From positions 1-10,944 of the forward strand of contig CAJFUH010000022.1 of the NCBI GenBank assembly GCA_904420155.1: DNA of 10,944 nt, in the 5' to 3' direction. Shown here one piece after another: positions 6,875-10,944 of the stretch. The notes under the pieces were generated by a model that was not told the DNA's origin, did not search any database, and worked only from the letters and a program-made list of their open reading frames with translations. This DNA comes from an uncultured Clostridia bacterium. GTDB lineage: Bacteria; Bacillota; Clostridia; Oscillospirales; Acutalibacteraceae. Position 1 is the first letter of the stretch, and the number at the start of each line of letters is the position of its first letter. The position numbers were made by a program, and so were the translations under genes.

Positions 6875-7249
6875 TTACATAAGTTGACCTTCGCCCATAA
6901 TAAACTGAACGTTATTAGTGCTATTGACCACAATGAAATAGAAAATCGTCATAACGATCAAAGCAGCTAACACAATGCCTCCTACCAGCAATATCTTCGA
7001 CTTCCTTCTTGCCCACAGAACTTCCCGCTTGGGCAGGCTCTCCATAAAGTTAGCAACCATCGTTTCGCAGTCGCCCAAATAAGCGCACAGACCTTCCACG
7101 GTGGCGTCTGGATTCATTTGCAGATATTCCTCTGCACTTGCTTCCAAGGCCCGGCAGAAATCCCTTTTGGATTTCTTTGAACAAACCAGCCGCCTCTTCG
7201 CCTGCTCCATGTATGTTTTGACCTCTCTCAAAACATCTTCCTGCTTCAT
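6875..7249 (-). CDS. Small membrane protein, HAAS/DUF1700-like
   Basis: A 124-residue protein with a soluble, helix-rich N-terminal part (about 1-82) and one membrane helix at about 86-108, preceded by the basic RRKSK, followed by a short polar tail. The N-terminal part (YMEQAKRRL, then EASAEEYLQMNPDATVEG and a LGDCETM segment) looks like the small helical domain of HAAS/DUF1700-type proteins. Those are typically encoded directly behind a PadR regulator. By the positive-inside rule the domain would be cytoplasmic. The ATG has AGGAGG 11 bases upstream. The gene lies 32 bases after padR and 21 bases before the secreted-protein gene. A role as signalling partner of PadR or membrane partner of the secreted protein is inference. 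Confidence 0.75.
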   Translation of the reverse strand: MKQEDVLREVKTYMEQAKRRLVCSKKSKRDFCRALEASAEEYLQMNPDATVEGLCAYLGDCETMVANFMESLPKREVLWARRKSKILLVGGIVLAALIVMTIFYFIVVNSTNNVQFIMGEGQLM

Positions 7250-7281
7250 GATTTACTCTACCTCCTGTAAAATTTTGTATT

Positions 7282-7641
7282 TTATTTTTTATCTGCCATA
7301 ATATCGCTGACAGCTTGAACCATTTGGCAATATTCCTCCCGGATATGTTTTAACCGTTTTTTTCCTTCTTCGGTAATACCGTAATATCTGCGAAGCCGGT
7401 TGCTATCCGTCACATAGTAGGAATATTCTTTGATATACCCTAATTTTAATAGGCGATAGATCGTAGGATATAACGTGCTTAAATGAAACGTATCGTGGGT
7501 AATGCGATCTATTTCCTTTTCTAACTCATAAACATACATTGGTTGATCCTGAAGCAAAAATAATGTCACCATTTCTGTTGTACATTTTTTAAACCGTTCT
7601 GTTAGTCCCTGTACCTTCCCGCTCTTTGTATCCTTTTCCAT
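7282..7641 (-). CDS. PadR-family transcriptional regulator
   Basis: A winged-helix DNA-binding protein of about 119 residues. The DNA-recognition helix is around residues 55-67 (HLSTLYPTIYRLLKLGYI) and the wing around 72-92, ending RLRRYYGITEEGKKRL, which is the hallmark of PadR proteins. The C-terminal helix would serve dimerisation, and the length fits the short PadR subfamily. A GTG at 7644 lies directly before the ATG at 7641; both fit the GGGAGGGG site upstream (7 or 10 bases). It is the first gene of the unit with the membrane and secreted proteins. PadR proteins usually repress their own operon, and the palindromes over its promoter fit that. Confidence 0.9.
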   Translation of the reverse strand: MEKDTKSGKVQGLTERFKKCTTEMVTLFLLQDQPMYVYELEKEIDRITHDTFHLSTLYPTIYRLLKLGYIKEYSYYVTDSNRLRRYYGITEEGKKRLKHIREEYCQMVQAVSDIMADKK

Positions 7642-7668
7642 CACTCTATCACCCCTCCCAACACTTGT

Positions 7669-7722
7669 TTACGGTGGAAATTATACCACATTAATTTAAG
7701 AATATCAATAGTTTTACCGTAA
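7669..7722. promoter_or_regulatory. Inverted repeats around the padR promoter, possible PadR operator
   Basis: TTACGGT (7669-7675) and ACCGTAA (7716-7722) form a perfect inverted pair just outside the -10 and -35. A second palindrome, GTGG-N8-CCAC (7674-7689), is centred on the -10. It has the 4-8-4 geometry known for PadR operators (ATGT-N8-ACAT), but not that sequence. Autoregulation by PadR is inference. Confidence 0.45.
7680..7708 (-). promoter_or_regulatory. Sigma-A promoter of the padR unit
   Basis: TTGATA (7708-7703), exactly 17 bases, TATAAT (7685-7680) on the minus strand, about 40 bases before the padR start. Confidence 0.8.
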
Positions 7723-8041
7723 TATATTTGTGTTTTAATATCAAATTATGATAAATCCTGGGAGAAGTGCCTTCACAAAAAGGTAAAACCCTGTCGTAGA
7801 GAAGTTCTTTTTGATAGAAATGCTGAATTTGAGAAAGCCGTCAAAATCTGTTAGATTATAGCAATATTGTTCAATATTATAATAGTAAAAACTTTTTGAA
7901 ATTACAAGTACTTTTTCCACTTTTCTTCCAAAAAGGCAATATTATTTTTCACATATCAATAATCATATTTCGTGAGCAAAAATTGTGGCCCGGCAATCAG
8001 CAGGCCAATAATTGTATCAATTCCTGTGTATAGTTTTTCAA
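7723..8041. other. AT-rich spacer, no supported gene
   Basis: This stretch separates the divergent padR unit from the DUF11 gene. It holds a perfect 16-bp palindrome (AATATTG-TT-CAATATT, 7863-7878) and the related GCAATATT at 7937-7944. An imperfect inverted repeat around TGGCC/GGCCA lies at about 7981-8013. A plus-strand frame over about 7742-7850 stays open for some 35 codons, but it has no start codon or ribosome binding site and no recognisable product. Confidence 0.5.
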
Positions 8042-8071
8042 AACTCTTTTCTTGCCTTTTTCCATAAAATA
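8042..8071 (+). promoter_or_regulatory. Candidate sigma-K-like (mother-cell) promoter
   Basis: AACT (8042-8045), 16 bases, then a C followed by CATAAAATA (8063-8071). The -10 half matches the sigma-E/sigma-K form CATANNNTA exactly. The spacing and AC of the -35 half match the sigma-K consensus mACm-N16-gCATAnnnTA, apart from T for m and C for g. No convincing sigma-A promoter was found between 7880 and 8183. Confidence 0.4.
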
Positions 8072-8166
8072 GGAACGCAAAGCGGTTTTGCTGAATATGA
8101 TAACAAGAGGGCTTCTATCGTTTGGCCCTTATCGCGCCAGAAACCCTTATTTACACCCATCAGACG

Positions 8167-8172
8167 AGGAGG
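8167..8172 (+). promoter_or_regulatory. Ribosome binding site of the DUF11 gene
   Basis: AGGAGG 10 bases before the ATG at 8183. It fixes this start against the in-frame TTG at 8012, whose 57-residue extension has no such site and no clear signal peptide. Confidence 0.8.
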
Positions 8173-8182
8173 AATATCATTT

Positions 8183-10888
8183 ATGCCAGCGACCGTCACA
8201 GGAAAAGTCTATGGGGATTCCAACTGCAATGGACAATACGATCCCGGGGAACCGGGAATCGCCAATGTCTTTGTGATGCTTTCCGGCCCCGGAGGCTATT
8301 CCACAGCGCAAACTGATTCTAACGGGGAATTTACCTACCTGATTAGCGAATCGGGTGACTATGTACTATATGAGCCCGTATCGGCTCCCGAATCCTGCCC
8401 GCCCGCCCTGGCTGCACAGCCGTCGGGCTATGCCCTTTCCAACGGCCCCAGAAAGCGGGAGTTCCCCATTACCGACCGACAGATTGCAGAAAACGCCGTC
8501 ATCGACCGTCAAGACTTTGGCCACAAGGAATCTCCCGCTGAAGGGAAGAACGCTTCTGAGACGCCCGCCAAAGCTTCTGCCGACCCGGATATCCAAAAAA
8601 GCCCTTCCGCCGTGGGAACCTCGCGGCCATCGGCAGATCTATCCATCCGAAAACTGGCCAGTCCCGATCCGGTCTCTGCCGGCCAAACCCTCACCTACTC
8701 TCTGGATATCGCCAATCTAGGGCCGTCTTCCGCTTCTCAAGTGGTAGTCACAGACGCCATTCCTTCCGTACTGCTTAACCCGGAGTTTTCCCTGGACAAC
8801 GGAACTTCCTGGAAGCCCTGGGTAAGCCCATACCGGTTGGGAAACCTGGCCAACCAGGCCGCGCGCGTCATCCTTATCCGCGGCACTGTACAAGTATCGG
8901 AAAACCAGACGATTTCTAACACCGCTTCTATCTCCAGCGCCACCCCAGACCCCAATTCCAGCAACAATACCTCCACTGCCGTTGTAAACGCCCAGGCGTC
9001 CGCCGACCTTTCCGTCGTCAAAACCGCTTCCCCCTCTCCCGCCCAGATAGGGAAAACGCTTACCTATACGGTAACGGTATCCAACGCCGGGCCTTCCAAC
9101 GCGCAGAACGTCACCCTAACGGATACTCCCCCCGCTTCGCTCGAGCAAGTGCAATTTTCCACTGATGGAGGAAAAACTTTTCAGCCCTGGGCCAGCCCAT
9201 ATACCATAGGAACTCTGAAAAAAGGAGCTTCTATCTCTTTACTGATTCGCGGTGTCCTTTCCTCTTCCGCTCCCTCTTCTATCATTAACACCGCTTCCGT
9301 TTCCAGCCCTACGCCGGATCCCAATCCTGGCAACAATACCGTAAATCTGGAAACCGAAGTAACGGGATCCGCCGACCTGAGCGTCAGTAAGGCCGTTTCC
9401 CCCAATCCTGCGGCTCCCGGGCAAACACTGACCTACACCATAACGGTAAAAAACCTGGGGCCGGGCGCCGCCTCTGCCGTCTCGGTGTCGGATCCTATCC
9501 CTGGCGAACTGTCCCAGCCAGAGTTCTCCATAGATAACGGAGCAACCTGGAAACCCTGGGTAAGCCCCTACCAGTTGGGGGATCTGGCCAATCAAGCCGC
9601 CAGGACTATCCTGATCCGCGGCGCCGTCCAGGCGTCGCAAAACCAAAGTATCTCCAATACGGTTTCCGTATCCAGTTCCACTCCTGACCCTAACCCAAAT
9701 AACAACACCGCTTCCATTACCAGCGAGATCGCCAAAGAAAGCGACCTTTCTGTCTCTAAAACCGCTTGGCCCAATCCAGCCGTCCCAGGGCAAACCGTAA
9801 TTTACACCATCACGGTCGCCAACCACGGCCCCTTCGACGCAAATTCCGTGTTGCTTTCGGACCAAACGTCCAACCTGCTCTCCCAAGTGGAATATAGCGT
9901 CAACCATGGGCAATCCTGGACGAATTGGACTGGAAACGTTTCCCTGGGCACGTTGGCGGCCGGCTCCTCTGTTACCGTCTTTCTTCGAGGGATCCTTTCC
10001 GCCAACGCTTCCGGTACCATCTCCAATACCGCCAAGGTTTCCTGTTCTTCTACAGATCCCAACCCGGACAACAACCAAGTTAGCGTTGTCACCCCCATTT
10101 TGGATGCAGCCGACTTATCCATTGCCAAAACGGCTTCTCCGGACCCTGCGGTCCCGGGCCAACCCCTCACTTATACGCTCACGATATCCAACGCCGGCCC
10201 CAGCGCCGCACGCCATGTCAAACTATCCGATGCGGTCGCCAATGGGTCATATTCCCTGGATCAGGGTGCTTCCTGGCAGGACTGGGAGGGCTCGTATCCG
10301 CTGGGCGATATTGCCCCGGGCCAAAAAGCGACCGTGCTCATCCGCGTTCCCGTGGCTTTCTTTGATTCTTCCCCCATCATAAACACCGCCATGGTTTCTG
10401 CGGACACCTACGATCCCAATCCGGAGAACAATCGGGTCACTATTACGATTCCAAAACTTCCTTACGCGCAACTGGGCATTTGCAAATGCGCCTGTCAGGG
10501 CGTGGCCACCCCTGGGCAATATCTCAGTTATTCCGTTACCATCTCCAACGCCGGGCCCGGGGAAGCCCAAAACGTCGTCCTGACCGACCAGATCCCCTGC
10601 CAACTGAAAAATGTGCAGTATTCTACCGACGGCGGCGCCACCTGGTCGCCTTGGGAATCCACATATTCCCTGGGAACCCTGTCAGCAGGCGCCCGGGTTA
10701 CCATTTGGATTGCCGGTGTGGTCAACGCCTTCTCTTCCGGCAGTATTACCAATACTGCAACCGTTTCCTCTGATACGCCGGATCCAGGCGGTAGCGTCCA
10801 CTCCTCCACAGTAATCACCTGCATTTGCCCTCCCCGTGGATGGAGCCAATGTCCTCCCTATCAAAATTTCCCTAACCAGTATTTCTAA
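8183..10888 (+). CDS. SdrD-B / six-repeat DUF11 surface-type protein without signal peptide
   Basis: A 901-residue, probably fibrous protein. Residues 1-120 form an SdrD-B/carboxypeptidase-regulatory-like beta domain (GKVYGDSNCNGQYDPGEPG, then TDSNGEF). A low-complexity Ala/Pro/Ser/Lys linker runs to about 149. Six DUF11 repeats start near residues 150, 273, 396, 520, 643 and 762, about 120 residues each. Each has an ADLS-(I/V)-x-K-like start (degenerate in the sixth), a central N-x-GP, a W-x-x-W (or FQPW) segment, then LG-x-L and NTA-x-VS-x-x-x-DPN or a variant. The sixth repeat and tail gain Cys (CKCAC, CIC, QCPPY). The protein ends in a Cys/Pro/aromatic tail, not in LPXTG or a membrane helix. 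There is no N-terminal signal peptide. DUF11 repeats are usual in cell-surface proteins, so the missing export signal points to another route, such as assembly on the spore by the mother cell. That is inference. Confidence 0.85.
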   Translation: MPATVTGKVYGDSNCNGQYDPGEPGIANVFVMLSGPGGYSTAQTDSNGEFTYLISESGDYVLYEPVSAPESCPPALAAQPSGYALSNGPRKREFPITDRQIAENAVIDRQDFGHKESPAEGKNASETPAKASADPDIQKSPSAVGTSRPSADLSIRKLASPDPVSAGQTLTYSLDIANLGPSSASQVVVTDAIPSVLLNPEFSLDNGTSWKPWVSPYRLGNLANQAARVILIRGTVQVSENQTISNTASISSATPDPNSSNNTSTAVVNAQASADLSVVKTASPSPAQIGKTLTYTVTVSNAGPSNAQNVTLTDTPPASLEQVQFSTDGGKTFQPWASPYTIGTLKKGASISLLIRGVLSSSAPSSIINTASVSSPTPDPNPGNNTVNLETEVTGSADLSVSKAVSPNPAAPGQTLTYTITVKNLGPGAASAVSVSDPIPGELSQPEFSIDNGATWKPWVSPYQLGDLANQAARTILIRGAVQASQNQSISNTVSVSSSTPDPNPNNNTASITSEIAKESDLSVSKTAWPNPAVPGQTVIYTITVANHGPFDANSVLLSDQTSNLLSQVEYSVNHGQSWTNWTGNVSLGTLAAGSSVTVFLRGILSANASGTISNTAKVSCSSTDPNPDNNQVSVVTPILDAADLSIAKTASPDPAVPGQPLTYTLTISNAGPSAARHVKLSDAVANGSYSLDQGASWQDWEGSYPLGDIAPGQKATVLIRVPVAFFDSSPIINTAMVSADTYDPNPENNRVTITIPKLPYAQLGICKCACQGVATPGQYLSYSVTISNAGPGEAQNVVLTDQIPCQLKNVQYSTDGGATWSPWESTYSLGTLSAGARVTIWIAGVVNAFSSGSITNTATVSSDTPDPGGSVHSSTVITCICPPRGWSQCPPYQNFPNQYF
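8630..10790 (+). repeat. Six tandem DUF11-coding repeats of about 370 bases
   Basis: Repeat starts are at 8630, 8999, 9368, 9740, 10109 and 10466, giving periods of 369, 369, 372, 369 and 357 bases. The first and third units are much more alike than either is to the second, including a shared stretch from WKPWVSPY to LANQAAR. The sixth is the most divergent and the richest in Cys. Confidence 0.8.
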
Positions 10889-10944
10889 AAACTGTTTGGA
10901 GGCCGGAACGGAATCCTGCTCCTTCTGAGCCCCACAGCAAAAAA
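10889..10944. other. Short 3' flank, nothing recognised
   Basis: The last 56 bases follow the DUF11 stop. GGAG and CTCC arms (10899-10902 and 10918-10921) are too short to call a terminator, and the window ends before anything more can be seen. Confidence 0.4.

Noticed and set aside
7742..7850. Possible short peptide or decayed gene on the plus strand
   Set aside because: About 35 open codons, but no start codon, no ribosome binding site and no recognised product.
7878..7883. TATAAT as a vegetative promoter for the DUF11 gene
   Set aside because: No -35 element at 16-18 bases upstream, and it is 300 bases from the start codon.
8012..8182. N-terminal extension of the DUF11 protein by 57 residues from a TTG
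   Set aside because: AGGAGG lies before the ATG at 8183, the extension looks random, and it would overlap the candidate promoter. Its mildly hydrophobic part was checked as a signal peptide and lacks a proper basic start and cleavage site.
9239..10078. Minus-strand open frame of 279 codons inside the DUF11 gene
   Set aside because: It is opposite the repeats and is an effect of their codon usage; the translation is low in order and has no known domain.
8630..10790. CRISPR array or satellite for the regular 370-base repeats
   Set aside because: The repeats are coding, in frame and divergent in bases, with the pattern of DUF11 protein domains.

Overview
The window looks like chromosomal DNA of a low- to mid-GC, spore-forming Bacillota, probably a Clostridia. 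The evidence is the AGGAGG-type ribosome binding sites, the TTGACA/TATAAT-type promoters, a WalR-like operator in front of a cell-wall hydrolase, a PadR regulator paired with a small membrane protein, and a candidate sporulation-type promoter in front of a repeat protein. Species cannot be fixed from the sequence. Apart from one gene fragment, no mobile element, RNA gene or CRISPR array was recognised.

Positions 1-3585, minus strand: a polyamine (spermidine/putrescine) ABC importer operon, potA-potB-potC-potD. All genes overlap by 4 bases (ATGA, ATGA, TTGA). potD starts with TTG and runs off the left edge. A strong sigma-A promoter lies about 200 bases upstream of potA and leaves a long, GC-rich leader.

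Positions 3717-5873, minus strand: one gene for a secreted, C-terminally membrane-anchored NlpC/P60 peptidoglycan hydrolase with four peptidoglycan-binding repeats. It ends at a clear intrinsic terminator. Its promoter has a WalR-type box directly at the expected transcription start.

Positions 5880-6313: a stretch with no supported gene. It holds a perfect 15-bp bidirectional terminator, a second long inverted repeat, and the 3' remnant of a paralogue of the neighbouring secreted-protein gene.

Positions 6314-7722, minus strand: a three-gene unit of padR-like repressor, small membrane protein (HAAS/DUF1700-like) and small secreted protein of unknown function. Its sigma-A promoter is bracketed by inverted repeats that may be the PadR operator.

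Positions 7723-10944: a non-coding spacer, a candidate sigma-K-like promoter, then a plus-strand gene for a 901-residue protein with one SdrD-B-like domain, six DUF11 repeats and a Cys/Pro-rich tail, but no signal peptide or wall anchor. The most interesting hypotheses are that this is a spore-surface protein made in the mother cell, that the hydrolase belongs to a WalRK regulon, and that the PadR unit controls an undescribed secreted peptide whose gene was once duplicated.
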